A stretch of 64,000 bases of DNA from Paragordius varius (taxonomy: Eukaryota > Nematomorpha), in NCBI GenBank assembly GCA_964247055.1, contig OZ176052.1:2976001-3040000 (forward strand). Direction: 5' to 3'. The notes under the pieces were generated by a model that searched no databases, had not been told where the DNA came from, and saw nothing but the letters and a program-made list of their open reading frames with translations. The position numbers and the translations under genes were made by a program. This document shows positions 44,760 through 59,900 of the stretch, one piece after another. How positions within the stretch are numbered: position 1 is the first letter of the stretch; the number at the start of each line of letters is the position of its first letter.

Positions 44760-47700
44760 TATATCGCATTACCTATGTGTCATTTCAAGGTCATTTTTAG
44801 CGTACGTCTTGTTTACTTTACTTTTTTAGGGCTGAACATGAGTTAGTTATTGCCTTAAAAAATTTGAATTTTCAATCGTAAGGTTATATATTTCCGGTCT
44901 TGGGTTTATTGCGCATTTTATGGGTATGCATATACTTTATCATGAAAATCGATTTAGTATATAATCTACACATATATGTCGATATGTCAATATTTGATTT
45001 AAAAGGCCCAACGAGAACCAACATAGTATAAGTTATATGTAGCCTATTTCCATATTATGATATACATTATCTTGGATATGGCCTTATAGTTTGACAAAAA
45101 ATTTTGTTTAAATTATATAAAAAGTTATTTTCGGAAATGTCGGATCAAAATATTTTAAATATACTTAAATTATTAGCGCAAGATGTATTTAAAGCTTTAT
45201 AATTTCATAAGAAGCAATCCAATTTATGATATTTTATAATTAATTATGTAAGGTAATAAAATATCAAATTTTTAACTAATAAAAAACTATTTTATTTAAA
45301 TTATTCGATAAAAAGTTACCCGCTATTAGTAAATATTTTGATGCGGAGTGTCAATTTTTTTCCACGTTTATAACTAAAATAATAATAAGCAAATGTACGA
45401 TTACCTTAAAATTAAATAAGCAAGGATGTGTAAAATTGAAAAAAAACCCAATCAACCCCAAATTTTTTCTATGCGTGCGAATTTATTTAAATTTTATATC
45501 TTTAACTTCTTATATATAATTCATAATTTTTAATTTAATAATAAAATGGTTGATTGGTATTATGTTTGACTTTAAGGTAAACCCTTTCTTTATTGACAAT
45601 GTATATTTCTGTTTCACAGTGTGTCACCCCCATGTACAAAAATGGGCAATTTTTACGCGTATAAAAACACATCATTTTTTTATCGCTGTACTATGTGGGT
45701 TTATTTTATTATTTGAGAAAAATTTTTATTATCAACATATCTATATTCGAATAGTTGGCATTTAACACAGGTAATATTTTTACGGTAAAATTAGTTAGTA
45801 GCTATAAATTGGTATTTTTTTTGAAAACTATAAAGATTTACTTTTAATAATATTTGAATGGAATATATCCCAGTCAGTTTTGAGAATTTTTATGGAAAAA
45901 ATGGTAAATTATAATAATTTAATGGCATTGGTTCGCTATATAGTTGTTTTAATTTATTAATCAAATATTTTATTTAATAAAAACCAGTATATACAATATC
46001 AATATATAAAGTGTTATAAGACAATATTTACAAAACCATTTGATTCTTGTTTTTCTTCTAAATTCTATATAAAATTCAACTTTAAATAAAAAATTTTATT
46101 TTAAAAAATATTATTTAAAAAATATTTTATATTTCAACAAAATAAAGTTTATTCATAACCATCATCGTTTATCTATTTATCAAATTGGAAAATAAATGAT
46201 TGACGTGTAATCGAAAGTCACTCATTTTTATTAAAAACGACCCTACCTTTTTTAGTTATATAACATTACTAAAATTAAAGGTTGGTTTATAGTAATTTAC
46301 GTATACTGAATACGATGAAAAATCAATATTTTATGGTTTTTTAGTTAATTAAGTTTAACTTTAAAATTATACCTACACAAGACCAACTATGCAATTTATA
46401 AGATAACATCTATCATAATTTATATGATTTTTTACAAAAACAAATATAATAAATAAAATTACGAAATTAATCAGCAAATTTAAAATAAAAAACTCAATAT
46501 TACCGAAAAATAAGGTTATATTTCTGGTAATAAAAACGTAACTTTCGAAAAATGGTATATGGTTGATAAAGGTATTCTATTTTTACTTAAAATATGCATT
46601 ATGAACAAACAACTTTCTTATAGATCAAAGTATGTGGAGTTTACCTTCGAAATTTGATCCATATTGTAATTTATACTTGTAAACGCTCAATACCATATAT
46701 TATTACATAGTTATTAAAGATAAATATTGTAGCATGATTAAAATTTAACATGTTCTATAAACGAATTTTTGGAAAAAATATTTAGGGGAAGCGTTGTTTA
46801 AAATAAATTTGCTGCAGTGGCCTTAAAATATATTATTAAACTTAACAAAGGTTTAATAATCATATTTTGCTAAAAATTATCCTAGTAATATAAGTTTTGG
46901 AGTATATTTTTTTTTTTATTTTAACCATATATTTATACAAAAATTATCATATATAAAAATAATATAGACCCATATACTATTGTATATTAAAAACCCAATA
47001 ATATAAACCAAATTATCTATATATATATAAATATAAATATATACGCGTGATTTGTTTTGGATAAAAAGGTACGTCAATCATGTTACCTGCTTAAAATATT
47101 TCTTTATACTATCTATATCTTTATTTGATATAACTTAACTCATCCACTTTATTATATAAATATAATAGAGAAAAAAAGAAACATAGATAAAGTTATATTT
47201 TTTTTATAATTATTTTATTCCAACATCACAAAAATTTAAAATTTATTGGAAATATCTTAGCTAGAATTTTACTTATCCGTGAAAAAAGGTAAACTATAAT
47301 TATTTAAATAATATATAGTATTTACAAAATTCTTATGTGTTTATGATTTCGATTCCTATTGCATAAATTGGTTATTTAAATATTTATTTAATATTTTTAT
47401 TTTTAATAATAATAATAAAAATAAATATATAAATACTAGAGTCATTTAACCACAACCAACTATTCCATTAACTTTTTATTATAATTATAATATTTGAACA
47501 GGAAGCATATGGTTTTGTCTACTTTATCCAAATATTTGTTATAAATTTACATTTTATATTTGATTTATTGATATAAAAAATTATTTATAACATATTTTTA
47601 TTAAATTATTCATTCATTTTGAAACTTTTATATTACAAAACTTTTTAAAAATTTTTGAATAACAGCACAGTACCCCCTTACCCTCATTCGGAGAAAATAT

Positions 47701-48008
47701 TAAAATTGTATAAAACTCTAAGAAACGGATTAGTCTATGACAAATGGGCTAATTAGTTTAAGTAGTCATCATGAGGGGACAGGGGAAACTGTATATATAG
47801 TATGAATTTCTCTATAATATTTTTTTGAATTTAGGGTGCTCCAATCAAAACAATCAATACTAAATTCCTCAAGACAATCAAAATCTAGCTACCTTCACCT
47901 GTATTCATCACTACCTATTTTATCACTTAAATTAAAACTATTAATGATAACGAAAACTAATTGCGAATTCTTATATAAAATTTCGAATTTCTCGGTCTAA
48001 ATTTATAA
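44760..48008. other. Upstream region of FoxA
   Basis: About 3.2 kb of A+T-rich sequence with no supported gene. The 71-codon frame at 45550 resembles no known protein. Enhancers and the promoter of the fork head gene probably lie here, but none can be read by eye. Confidence 0.4.
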
Positions 48009-51000
48009 ATGATGCAAGAACACCATCCTTTTCAAGGAAACTCACCATTTTATCCACATTTTATGCCTCCGCAATACTCCTCAACACTGGAAAATAATGC
48101 CCTTTCTGGTGTTTTCCCTAATAATAATGATGTCAATGAGTTACAACAAACCGAACTTTCGACAGCCCAAAATTTACAAAACCATGCTATTCTGAATATG
48201 AGTCTCATGACTAAAGAAACGGGTAATCATACCAACACGTACGCAGAAGATAATGTTGATGACGAAAACTCAAATCATTTGTTTGACAGGCGGCCCCCCG
48301 ATTTTACGGGGGAAAATGAAAACGTATATCCTTATACGACTCCGGGCGTTATTCAATCCTCCATCAATCATACAGGAGTTAGGCCGGCGGAAAAATATAA
48401 TTACGACGGTGAAGGTAATAATGAAAAATCGTATTTTGAGGTCCAACCCTTCCCCCAAACACCCTTTAATTCGTTACCCAATTATGGAGGGAATGATAAG
48501 TCGGATGAAATTGAATCACTTCAATATCCCAGTAATATTCTTTTGGATGCAAAGCGTTTATTCGAACATCAACAATCACAACAAATGAGTTTTAATCATG
48601 CCTATGATAACAATAATATTACAACCGCTTCCCAAATGTTAAACGGGTTAAATGGAAGCAATAATGGATCTTCCTTTATGTTATATCCACCACCACCCAC
48701 TCAATATCAGCATTCCGGTTTAGTGGATGAGACATCGGAAAACTTTGCCTTGTACAACAATGTTAATTCACTCAATAGCTTGAATCAATTACTTATGATG
48801 GAACAGCAACACCACCAGCAACAACAATACCAAAATTCCTTGATTAGGTCTGAAGACATCCATTATCCGGTTCGTCCCTCAAATGTGTCCGTACTTAAAA
48901 ACATTACATCTTTACCTCATGATCACTTAAATTCGTTGAGTGATAGTGTAGGAAATGGCCTTGATAACTTGCACACAAATTATAGTCAACCCAACAACAA
49001 TGGTATACAAATAGAATCAAACAGTGACAAAAACAGTCCTCCCCACCGTGAAAACAGAGAAAACCTTGTCTCATCAACCATCAAGTATGGAGCCTCAACT
49101 GACAATGGTATAAACGCAGAATCTCACACTTCAATCTATCAATGCACACAACAAAATAGTTTAAACGGTCGTCAGTTTTTGTATGATAAAAATGGTCACG
49201 ATTGGAATCAAATAGGTCATGAGAATGGACATGATTACCGCAGTCTTGCAAACGTTGATGGCTATTCCCATAATATTGGGGGAGGAACTCAAAACCCCTC
49301 AGGACAAAAAGATTACGCTTACGAAAATGACGAATACGACATCGGACTTGGAAATTTGAGTAAAAAAACTGTAAATAATAGTCCTGGAGAGGGGACTGAA
49401 GGATTCAATGACCACGATGACATGGATGAGAATGAGGATGAAGAAATTGGACGCTCACCTTCGACCGATTCATCATCCCCCCTTGATCAAATGGTAAAAG
49501 ACAGTAAAAGTTCCTACAAACGAGCTTACACTCATGCAAAACCACCGTACAGTTACATATCACTCATAACTATGGCCATACAAAATTGTCCGGCTAAAAT
49601 GATGACACTCAATGAAATATATCAATTTATTATGGATCTTTTCCCGTTTTATCGGCAAAATCAGCAACGTTGGCAAAATTCGATCCGGCACAGTTTATCC
49701 TTCAATGATTGCTTTGTTAAAGTGCCTCGAACACCCGATCGCCCAGGGAAAGGGAGTTATTGGGCATTACATCCAGATTCTGGTAACATGTTTGAAAATG
49801 GGTGTTACCTTAGGCGTCAAAAACGATTCAAGTGTGACCGACGAGAACATTTTAGACGTTCCATGCGCTATTCCCCGGTTGAATTTGCTGACAGCTGTAT
49901 GAATACCCCTAATCACTCATCACAAGCCCAAGGTGGTGGAAGTAACACATATGGTGGTAATAATAACTCCTTGGGTCCTAGAAATGCGTATCAACAGGGA
50001 GTCAACAACACTTTTGGAGATGAAAATCAAAGCCAATCCGATGATAGCATGATTTATTCCAACGAAGAGTTATCTGGTCAAAAGACACAACAAAATAATC
50101 CGGTTCATGATAACATTCCTAACGCAACTGAAAAAAGAATTAACAATGATGATAAGAGAAATGAATTATTTGGCGATATTCATTCGGAGGAGCGCATTAA
50201 TTTCAATAATATTAACAGTAATCCTTATCAAATGTCCTCAAATCCTTACCTGGTAACATCCGAATTCGGTATGTATTATCCACCAGTCATTACAAATTAT
50301 GACCCACTGAGTTTAATCAATACGAATCAGCTATTATTCCCAAACATAGATGGCACCAAATTAGTTCAACAACAACAGGATGAAACGCTTAAAAACGAAG
50401 GACTTCATCCAATAGGTTTTAACTACCCAAATGATGCAGTTATAAGTAGCACGACACAATCTACTGAGAGAATAACGAAACAATACAATAGTAATGAACA
50501 GCTGGTCACAACATCCAATTACTCAAATGAATCAAATATACCAAAGTTACCTGGTGATCATACATTACATGTACCAACTACATGTAATACGACACAAAAA
50601 AGTTTGCATTTATCCGATCCAAATGGTATCTATGATTCGTCTCAAATCAGGCCAAAGAATAATTTCCAGAATCATGGGGATGGCTTAACTCCTATTCAAA
50701 GTGCCCGTTATCATATGATAGGACAATCCTTACCATCCATAGCAAATATGTCTAATCAACTACTTGAAGCTGAGAACAATGCCGATGCTCTATACAACAA
50801 TACTCACGAAAAAAATAAATTGATAAATTTTGCCACTGAAAGAAGTTTGAGTCAGAACAATAGTAATAATCAATTAATGTTTAACAACACTTCCTCAGAT
50901 GGGAACTTCGTGAATTCTATATCTAATCCCACTAAAATTGTATCACAAGACAACGAAGTTAGCATAGGTAAACTATCACTCCCTAAAGATCACATAAACA

Positions 51001-51449
51001 GCTATAGTTCTTTTACCAGTTTTTCTAACCTACCAAATGGCAATAATATATGGACATCATCGAATGAACATAAACCATTAAATTCGGTTTCAGCTGTATC
51101 TATTACACATGATAGTACCCGGGGATCTTATATAGATCTCAGTAATAAAAATAACAGCTCATTACGTGCTAACCCATCACAATCCCATATTCATTCGTTA
51201 AATTACAATAATGGTCACATAGAAAATGGGAATGATTTAGAATTGCTTAATAACATTAATAATAATAATAATCAAACCAAAACTACAAGTCAAATAATAT
51301 CAACGACAAACAACTCTATACAAAACACAATGTCCTTGGAGGATAGCAGCATCAAAACAAACATTTATACCGATAAAAATAATATGAATAAAAACGTCAA
51401 TGGTGTCATACGAGCTCTACCTAATAATAAAATAAAAAATATTGGTTAA
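48009..51449 (+). CDS. FOXA: Fork head transcription factor, FoxA class, single open frame
   Basis: A DNA-binding transcription factor of the FoxA (HNF-3, fork head, PHA-4) class, which specifies endoderm and foregut in animals. One uninterrupted frame of 1146 codons. The fork head domain covers about residues 510-608: [59 protein letters not shown], then [23 protein letters not shown] and the [17 protein letters not shown] end are diagnostic for FoxA. The flanks (about 509 residues before, 538 after) are low-complexity, rich in Asn, Ser and Gln, with an acidic run ([12 protein letters not shown]) just before the domain. [13 protein letters not shown] in the C-terminal half could be a diverged form of the FoxA motif HPFSINNLMS, but this is weak. 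It is far longer than most FoxA proteins (about 400-500 residues). Two ATG codons start the frame at 48009. Confidence 0.95.
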   Translation: MMQEHHPFQGNSPFYPHFMPPQYSSTLENNALSGVFPNNNDVNELQQTELSTAQNLQNHAILNMSLMTKETGNHTNTYAEDNVDDENSNHLFDRRPPDFTGENENVYPYTTPGVIQSSINHTGVRPAEKYNYDGEGNNEKSYFEVQPFPQTPFNSLPNYGGNDKSDEIESLQYPSNILLDAKRLFEHQQSQQMSFNHAYDNNNITTASQMLNGLNGSNNGSSFMLYPPPPTQYQHSGLVDETSENFALYNNVNSLNSLNQLLMMEQQHHQQQQYQNSLIRSEDIHYPVRPSNVSVLKNITSLPHDHLNSLSDSVGNGLDNLHTNYSQPNNNGIQIESNSDKNSPPHRENRENLVSSTIKYGASTDNGINAESHTSIYQCTQQNSLNGRQFLYDKNGHDWNQIGHENGHDYRSLANVDGYSHNIGGGTQNPSGQKDYAYENDEYDIGLGNLSKKTVNNSPGEGTEGFNDHDDMDENEDEEIGRSPSTDSSSPLDQMVKDSKSSYKRAYTHAKPPYSYISLITMAIQNCPAKMMTLNEIYQFIMDLFPFYRQNQQRWQNSIRHSLSFNDCFVKVPRTPDRPGKGSYWALHPDSGNMFENGCYLRRQKRFKCDRREHFRRSMRYSPVEFADSCMNTPNHSSQAQGGGSNTYGGNNNSLGPRNAYQQGVNNTFGDENQSQSDDSMIYSNEELSGQKTQQNNPVHDNIPNATEKRINNDDKRNELFGDIHSEERINFNNINSNPYQMSSNPYLVTSEFGMYYPPVITNYDPLSLINTNQLLFPNIDGTKLVQQQQDETLKNEGLHPIGFNYPNDAVISSTTQSTERITKQYNSNEQLVTTSNYSNESNIPKLPGDHTLHVPTTCNTTQKSLHLSDPNGIYDSSQIRPKNNFQNHGDGLTPIQSARYHMIGQSLPSIANMSNQLLEAENNADALYNNTHEKNKLINFATERSLSQNNSNNQLMFNNTSSDGNFVNSISNPTKIVSQDNEVSIGKLSLPKDHINSYSSFTSFSNLPNGNNIWTSSNEHKPLNSVSAVSITHDSTRGSYIDLSNKNNSSLRANPSQSHIHSLNYNNGHIENGNDLELLNNINNNNNQTKTTSQIISTTNNSIQNTMSLEDSSIKTNIYTDKNNMNKNVNGVIRALPNNKIKNIG

Positions 51450-54400
51450 CCTTGGATTTAATATACTTTAGTTTTGGCAAATTTTTTGCATCCCTACAAA
51501 ATTAGTCAATTACTTATGTATGAATGATATTAGAAAAAAACATGTGATATAGTGTGACCCAAAAATGGCGATATTGTGCCAATTTTTATTGTATTAAGAG
51601 TTAAAATTTTGATTTTAATTAAAGAGAAAATAATATAAAAACTTAATATAAACAAATATTTTTATGTTAAACTGCCAAATTTGAATAAATTTGATTGGTT
51701 GCAAGACTTACATCATTTAGCACAATTATGTAACTCAGGTATAACAAAACTATGTACTATATCAAAATTATTATATATGTTGATTTTAATACGAATATAA
51801 TGGATATTCAAACTTCTTTTAGAAAATTTAATACAAGTGCATTCACTATCAATACATATATAATACAAATTATAATCAATATCAATATTTAGATAATTAT
51901 AAAACAATTATGTAAAACTGTTATAATTGATATATGAAAATTTAAAATATATTTTAGTGTAATCTTTAATTTTTATCTCTACCCAACCAAAAATGTCTTG
52001 CATATACAATCGATACCAAATATCATTTTAAATTTTTCACAAATCATTCATTCTTTGCATGATCTTACTAAATCTAAATTATATATATATCTATGAAAAA
52101 ATGTATTATCAAACCCAAAGAATAAATTTTTAATATATTTTTTCATCTTATTTATATGATGATTCAAAAAAGTGCAATCGATTAAATTAGAAAGAAATGC
52201 TGAAATATTTTAAATTAATTTTCTTAAACAATGTTGTATTTTAAAAAACTTTAGAAATGTGCTTCTAAGGAACTCAGTTTTTTACCGACAAAGGCTTCAA
52301 AAAATTAACGGTTCCAGTAATTAAAACAAAATCAACTTCAAAATTACTTTCTTAGATTATAAAGGAATCGGCATTTACCTTTTCTCCTGCTAAAACAAAT
52401 AAAGAAAATCCAAAAATAGATTTAAAAAATATGTAAGTTTACATATTTTTGGATACAATAAAAAATTAAAGGTGAATTCTGGAACAGTGATTCATAAAAA
52501 ATAACTTTTATTAAAATAGCAATAAAATTTTGAGACTCTAATCAGTTTAATACCTTATTATTAAATTTTGTTAATATTTTTATATAAAAATTTATAAAAA
52601 CGTTAATTAATAGATGTGTGTTTGTATTTGCGAATGCATTTTTTTGCTTATCAAGTGCAAAATTTGTAAACTTATGCAAAATTTAACATTATATTATTAT
52701 TATTTATATATATATAAATAATTTTGTAATAAAATGCAAAATATAGAAACCAGATGTGTCAATATTTGATTAAGGGTTTTTCTGCACATTTAGTTTGGTT
52801 GCGTTAAAATCCAACTTACCTTGCTAAATTTTACCTTTATATATATATATATATATAAATATATATATAATAATATACATTTTGATTAAAAATATAATAA
52901 TTAAAAAAAAGCCTATATATAGGCTTTTTTCTTAAAGGCGAGAGTTCATTTTTGAAAATTTTGCAATAATTATTTTTTGACTCATCAAATTAGTTTCGTG
53001 TAAAATTTTCATAAAGGGTTGCTCTTGTAAAAGGAAAAAATTATACCAGCACGGCAAATATTTGTTTTTGGATTATATATATATGTATTCTAAGCATTTT
53101 GTCTACTTAATTAGAATAATTACAAACTATAATTGTTTTAAGAACTTTGGGGGAAGTGAGAAAAAGAGTCTTTCCATTTAAATATCTTTTATTTACATAA
53201 GATAATACATATAATCTTTTGAAATAAAATATTTTTACAACTTAAAACTTAATAATAAAAATTATTAAAATTGTTCTGGTATGTTAAACACAATGACCAA
53301 TATATTTCTTTGGTTAGGCGACACCCTGTCTGCCACAAATTAAGTCACAATTGTCATTTCAAACAATTATCTTTTTTATGTTTACTTTTTATAGATTAAT
53401 CTTTTATACATCACAAATTTTACCTTAAAGTATAAAACAATGGATTCTAGAAATTTTACCAACTAACTTTAGATTATATTTACTTTAAATGGTGTTGAAT
53501 TTAGTATTGATAATATATAGTACCATATTGAATCAATTTACATAATTAAATTTGGTAAAGGATATTAAATTATTTCAATTTAAAGATATAAAACAAACAC
53601 AGAATTAAAAGGCATCATCATCTTCTAATCATTAATATATATTAATTATAATATATTTCACAAAATTCAAGAGGTTTGTATAACATTTTAGGAAGGTACT
53701 TGAGTTAATTTGCACTTATAATGAATCATATCATATCACATATACCTTTTTGAAATATTAATTTTTTTCTTTTGTAAAAGGAAATATATAGATAAAACAA
53801 AAAAAGGGGCAATAAAATTGATTTTTTTTTTCATTATAATGAAGACAAATAATTGTTGCTAGACATATAGGCGACTAGAGTGCCTGTGTCGGTTAGTTCC
53901 GAATATGCCGAATACTCCATATTTTAAAAAGACATTTTAGCGAAAAAAATTCATAAGATGTTTTGAAGTGGATTATTTTTTTCATTATATAGTCGATTCA
54001 ATAAATTGACTATTTTTTGAAAGTAACGGAAAAGGAAAGTTATTTTAAAATTGTTAATGTAGGCTGTTTGGTATCGCATTGTGCCTAATCAAAATAAAGA
54101 GTGTGTCAAATTTATGGATACCCTTTGTACGTATTTTTTTAGATAAAGATGGGGTCAAACGCCATATGAGAGTTATAAATTCAAAAAGCTTAGGTGCAAA
54201 AAACAGACGACTATCTATTTTTTTGTTTTAAATAATATAATAAATATCAAACATAATTAAAATTATTAAACAAGAGTGTTTCAGCGGTTAAGCTTATATA
54301 AAATGCTAACATCGAAAAAAACTAGACAACATAAATATTTAATTAATAAGTTTTTTTCTGAAATCGTTAAAATATGGGTGCTAGCAAGCCTAGAAGAATC

Positions 54401-54846
54401 ATACAAATTTATTAATCTCATTAAAATTATGATTATTGGTGATCTAATAATGTAAACAATAAAATACATACTGAAAATCGCATTAGCCAAAAATGGAAAA
54501 ACAACCTGTGTTTTCAATTTTCTCTGTAATTCAAGATGAACTGCATAAGGCCTAAAATGTCTGTCAAAACTATTTGTAGTCTTTTTTAATAACTTTATCC
54601 ATTACATTTTAACATATTAAATTATAAAATATGGGTGATTTATTTTTAAAATGTGTCTTATATATTTTATATAATTCTTTTAGCCTTATTGGTTATAATA
54701 AAGTAACAATTATGATAGTTAATTCTTTGTCGTCGGTTTGCATTTATTTCTCTTATGCGGCTTTTATTCCCCATTTTTCGAAACTAGATTAGAAAAAAAT
54801 AGATATTAAAAGTTTAATTTGTAGTGATGGAATTAAGCAAATAAAA
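51450..54846. other. Intergenic DNA downstream of FoxA
   Basis: About 3.4 kb, A+T-rich, with no supported gene. The only structure noted is the perfect palindrome at 52905-52930. The 78-codon hydrophobic frame at 54281-54517 (minus) is A+T-driven and unlike known proteins. Confidence 0.45.
52905..52930. other. Perfect 26-bp palindrome
   Basis: AAAAAAGCCTATAT followed by its exact complement, ending AGGCTTTTTT. There is no spacer. It lies alone in intergenic DNA 1.5 kb past FoxA. A stem followed by T residues resembles a terminator shape, but no RNA gene precedes it. Confidence 0.7.
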
Positions 54847-55108
54847 CAGAGGCGTAGCTTGCATTTCTGCGCGGCGGTGCATGAATCCGTAACCCCCTCC
54901 CCTCCATGCGACACCTTGCATTCTAATATAATCAAATTCAAACCGTTGTCATGACAACTCATAAATAAGTGATTTTTTATGTGTTATTTAAAGTAAATTT
55001 TAAATACCTATTTTTTATATTAAAATTAAAAATTTTCAAAATTGGCGCCCCTTCAACTTTAGAGCCCGATGTATCAGCCCTCCTTTACACCCTCTAGCTC
55101 CGCCCATG
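54847..55108. mobile_element. Possible hAT-like element with CAGAGGCGTAGC end
   Basis: The left end CAGAGGCGTAGCTTGCATTT and the right end TAGCTCCGCCCATG are imperfect inverted partners. CAGNGGCGTAGC-type ends are common among hAT elements of animals. The two G+C-rich edges enclose an A+T-rich core without coding potential. The flanking 8-mers AAATAAAA and AATGAAGA agree at only five positions, so a target duplication is not shown. Confidence 0.5.
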
Positions 55109-56952
55109 AATGAAGAATAGTAATAATTTTAATTCAATTTTGTTTCTTCCAACAAAAGAGAAATTTAAATGATAAATATTGTTTTGGTTAAAATTTTTAG
55201 CATACACATGTTACATAGAATTTAACGACCAACAAAGCGCCTACACCTCTTGTAATTTTACAAATTTTAAATTACCAAATTAAGGTAAACGGAGATATTT
55301 TGGGATGGCTAATCGAGTATTCCATTATACTGATTTGTCAATCAAAATAAAAAATCGCAAAATACCAACATTATGGTAAATAGACTTTTAAAAATATTTA
55401 ATGTTATCACAATAGATCATTGGGCAAAATTTTTTCAGATAGGCTCCGAAAAAAAGCTTATTTTCTTATTAAGCGAAAAAGCCGCGAAAATTATCAATTG
55501 TAGGGATGTCATATTTTTAGTCATTATTAAATCTATAGTTTTTCAAATTAAAGCAAAATTTTTTAATAGATTTTAAGCTAAAAGCTATACCGATTTATTA
55601 AAAAATAAAAAAAAACAATTGAAACAACATTTTTTAAATTGAATAATATATATCCTAATAAGCTATTAAGAAATAGGTAAACGTAAAATTTTAGTACCAT
55701 TGTGACTATATATAAAATTATTGTTCATATGCTTTTATACTTTTAGGGGTTATATATTTTGATATTTATAGAGTTCACCTTTTTATCCATTTAACTTTAC
55801 AGCTACAACCATTAAAATCACAGAGCTGTAATCTAAATTAGGAAAACAAAAAATTCCAAATTTTCAGATTCATTCTAAATACAACTATTGAAGTTATTTT
55901 ATTAACATAAACACGAATAAAACCACAACATTGAAAAGCTTATAACACTTTATGAACCTATTCCTTCATTATAAAAATGAGTCATAAGAGAGAACTTTTC
56001 AGAAAAAGATATATTAAAAAAATTCATTTTCTTAGGGTCCTAAAATATGGAAAAAATATAAATTCTAAATCTTAAAAAAAATAGGTCCAGGTATATCATA
56101 AAGTTCTTCTAAAATTAATTATATTTTATAAATCTATTTGGAATTTAACTACAATAATAATAATAATATATAATAATATAAAAAATCAATGTTATAATGT
56201 GGTGTCTTTATCCTCCCTCATGGTTTTATAAAGCTGTTTTCTAATTTTTGGATCAAGAAACTTGGTCATTTTTGTGAATATAGGATCTTTAAGGCTAAAA
56301 TTGCATCTATTTAAATAAAATAAAATGAAGGAATGATATTATAGTTAAAGCATATGTTGTCAGTGCTAATCAACCATGGTATGTTATTATTTAAAATATA
56401 ATATGGATAAAATAAAATATTTTTTTTTCATTATTCAAAACATTTCTGTTTTATGGTAAATCTATGGTAAAACATGTAAATTCATAATTAACATACATAT
56501 CTTTCAAATAGAATTCCAATATGTTAAGATTGTATGGCTCTGTAAAAGGGAACAATCTTACCACTTTTTTGTAGGAATTAATGTTGAGATCTATAATTTC
56601 TTCACATCTAACCAATATAAAATATATATAAATTATTTAAAATATTTGCGATATCATTATTGAATGCTAATAGTTATCCCTAACAATATAATGAAAATAA
56701 GCTAAAAATATTTAAAAAAGTCAACCTAAATTTTACTCTAATTTTTCCTATATGATTTGGGCTCTATATGGGTAAAGATAACTCATTTTCATATTTTCCC
56801 CTATTTAACAATCCAATTAGAATTTGCTATACATCCAAAATATATACCCTTATCTCATAGAGCTCTTTTTTAAAACGATTGATTTCATTTTAAACTTATT
56901 ACACCTTGCATATAAGATGATATTTTCCAAAGAATTTGTATATTTAATCTAC
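55109..56952. other. Intergenic DNA, nothing recognised
   Basis: About 1.8 kb upstream (by plus-strand position) of the terminal exon of the minus-strand gene, thus likely including its 3' UTR. The 67-codon frame at 55373 has no recognisable content. Confidence 0.45.
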
Positions 56953-59900
56953 CTACTTTGATAATACTAGGGACATTAGTTCATCATAGTTCTCAAGGTT
57001 ACGGAACGCGGGAAAAACTTTATCTGCAATATCAATTAATTTTTCACGTCTAAGATAATCGGTCGTAATTAGTTCACGTATATCGCGACACACTTGTGTT
57101 AATGGTTTGCGTCGACGTTTACGAATTCTATAATCTTTAGCCAATGTTTCCTCGCTATTTGGGGAATTTATGGTGACAAAATTATCAAAGGTTTCTGATG
57201 ATGTGGTAGGCCGATCATTTGATTTATATGGGTTTGCCGTCTTTTTTTCAATATTGTTTCCCTTTTTTCTGGTAATGATAGATAGAGGGACGTTTGTTTC
57301 TTGACTCAATACAAATGATTTAGTACGCGTTAAGGGACGAGGAGTGCATAATTTACCTGTATATTGTGTAGTTTTATTAACCATAATCTCATCTGGAACA
57401 TTATGCGATTCTAAGGAGCGTTGTTCATTATCAATATTTAAACTGTTTTCATTGAGTGTTTTATTAGTCATATCATCATTAAGGTAAGTTGATAAACCTT
57501 TTAGGGTTGTTTTAACACTCATCATAGGTGAATGTGGTGTATTGATTAATCCACCAATTTTGGTTGACGTAAAAACCGATTTTCTATCTTTTATTTGGCT
57601 TGGTAGCATTTTCGAATGGTAATGATCATTGTTACCATCATTATCAGCAGATTCGACTGGCATAATATGGTGTTCGATTGTTGAGATACGAACAGATTTA
57701 CGAGACCTAAGTTTAGAGCTATTTGCCGTGTTTTTAGATATGGTATTCGTTTCTAATTTTAGCAAAAATTGTAAATGTGACAAAATATAATTGAGATTAA
57801 AAAGGTATGAAAATATAAGATTTAAACTAAAACAATGGACTAATCATTCTTAATATTGGCTTGATATTCATTTAAAGGATGTATAAATTAAACATAATTT
57901 AGATAAAAAAAAGATTTTTTGTACATATACATACCATCATATTTTATCTTAGTGTTCTGATATTAAACGCATAAACATTATGAGTTCACACAAACTAATA
58001 TTATAAAAATGTAAAAATACAATAGTAATACCTTGATTGGTTGATGGACAATTTCGGTACATTTGGCTCATTTTATCAAGCGAACCAAAACTTAGGTTAT
58101 GCGTATTCTTATGTATACGGACAGTATTTTTAGATGACTTGTTGGTGGTGCTATAAAAATCGGACAATGTATTTGTCGTTAGAGTATAAGTTCCACAACC
58201 CTGAGCGTCATTTTCATTGTGTTCGTCACCAGAATTAAATAAAGGTAAATTTACTACTCCTGGAACATTGGGAACGATTGAATTGTTAACAACAGGAGGT
58301 AATGGTAAATCTTGACGAGTTTCTAAACCGTTAATATAAAAGATATCAATTATTTAGATTTATGTTTATGTGTGCTAATTTTTTTATCAAATAAAAAATT
58401 TCGAATATTGCAATGATTAAATACAATTCAATAGTTAAAAATGTAGCATAGAGGATTCTCACCCTTAAACTTAACAATTTAAATAAGTAGCTGCGTACTT
58501 TACTTTTCTTAAATAGTACTAATTTTTTAAATTACAACTGCAGATAAGTTCCATATAACTTCCCATGGCTCAATAGTTTGTGATTTCACGCCATAAATAA
58601 CCAAAAACAAACAATAAATGGTTAAAAATAAATTATCTCTTGCTAAAAATTATATTTTTAAATTTAAAAGGGGGGTCTTCAAGAGTGTCCTTGAACACTT
58701 CAAGTTGGTCCTTAAACATTTTAAGTTGGTCCTTGAACATTTCAAATTGGTCTTTGAACACTTTAAGTTGGTCCTTAAAATTTTTTAGATTTAATTTAAC
58801 CATAATTTTTGCATTTATTTTTTTGTTATATTATTTTTTAACCTAATTTTCTTTTTTATTATATATTTATTCATTTAAAAATAAAATTTTTTATTGAAAC
58901 ACCACTTTTTTATTTCAAATTATTTTTCTTCAATTCAACAAAATATTTAACTTTTAAATGTTTTTAATCAAAAATTGTAATTAATAACGCAAAAAACTTA
59001 TATATTTTTTCATTTCGTGTTAAAATCTTATAAATATCCAAAATAAACATAAGAAATTAATAAACATATACGGTTCTGAATGATTAAAAGTTGACATTGA
59101 TTTAAAATTAATGTTAAATAATAAATAGGTTAAAAACAATAAAATTGATGAATGATATACGATTTGATTGATAAAAATTAAAAACAAAACAAAAAAGTCA
59201 AAGGACCAACTTAAAATATTCAAGGATCAACTTGAAGTGCATATGGTATACATATAATATATGTATTTTTTTCACTATCGGGTCATTACAAGGATCACCT
59301 ACTACAAAAAATAGGAACAAATCATAATATGTCAATAATATTTTAGATGGATATAATGAGATAACTACATATAAAAAATATATTCCTTGATAATTTGGTC
59401 AATTAAAATATGTAGACTAATTAAATTAGATTAAAGCTAAAATTAATTCATTTTTAAAATAAATTTTTTTTGAAATACAAAGAATAAATTAAGAATTTCG
59501 CTTAAAAATGACCAATTTTTTTAAAAATATTCTCACCAATCTTTTTCTTCCCATAATTTTCCGTATCAACTACGTATGTTTCGTTGTAATTTACAATATT
59601 ATCATTTTGGGATATAATGGATTTTGCTGCCGTATTTATAGTTTGCTCTGTTTCAATGATATTATTTCTACAAAATCAATATGAAATCAAATATTTATGT
59701 TTCGATAATATATAAATTTTATATGCATCATCTACAGTTAATATCACCCTTGAATCTAATTCACAAAATCTGTTTTTTTTAAATTAAAATTACCTATATT
59801 TTTTTATATTTTTTCAAAAATGAAATTCTGTTAAAATTAATATAATAATGAAAACTATAAACTATGTTATAAAGATATATCACATATAGTAAAAGATTAT

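Noticed and set aside
45550-45765. 71-codon frame upstream of FoxA
   Set aside because: It is hydrophobic and A+T-rich with no family resemblance, and cannot be told from chance.
53861-53930. Possible tRNA-like segment with GGTTAGTTCCGAA
   Set aside because: The B box is poor and no acceptor or anticodon stem forms.
54281-54517. 78-codon hydrophobic minus-strand frame
   Set aside because: It has no similarity, is A+T-driven, and no exon neighbours fit it.
1138-59250. Direct-repeat clusters that might be CRISPR-like arrays
   Set aside because: The 21-bp units are contiguous without unique spacers, lie inside inverted-repeat elements, and the genome is eukaryotic.
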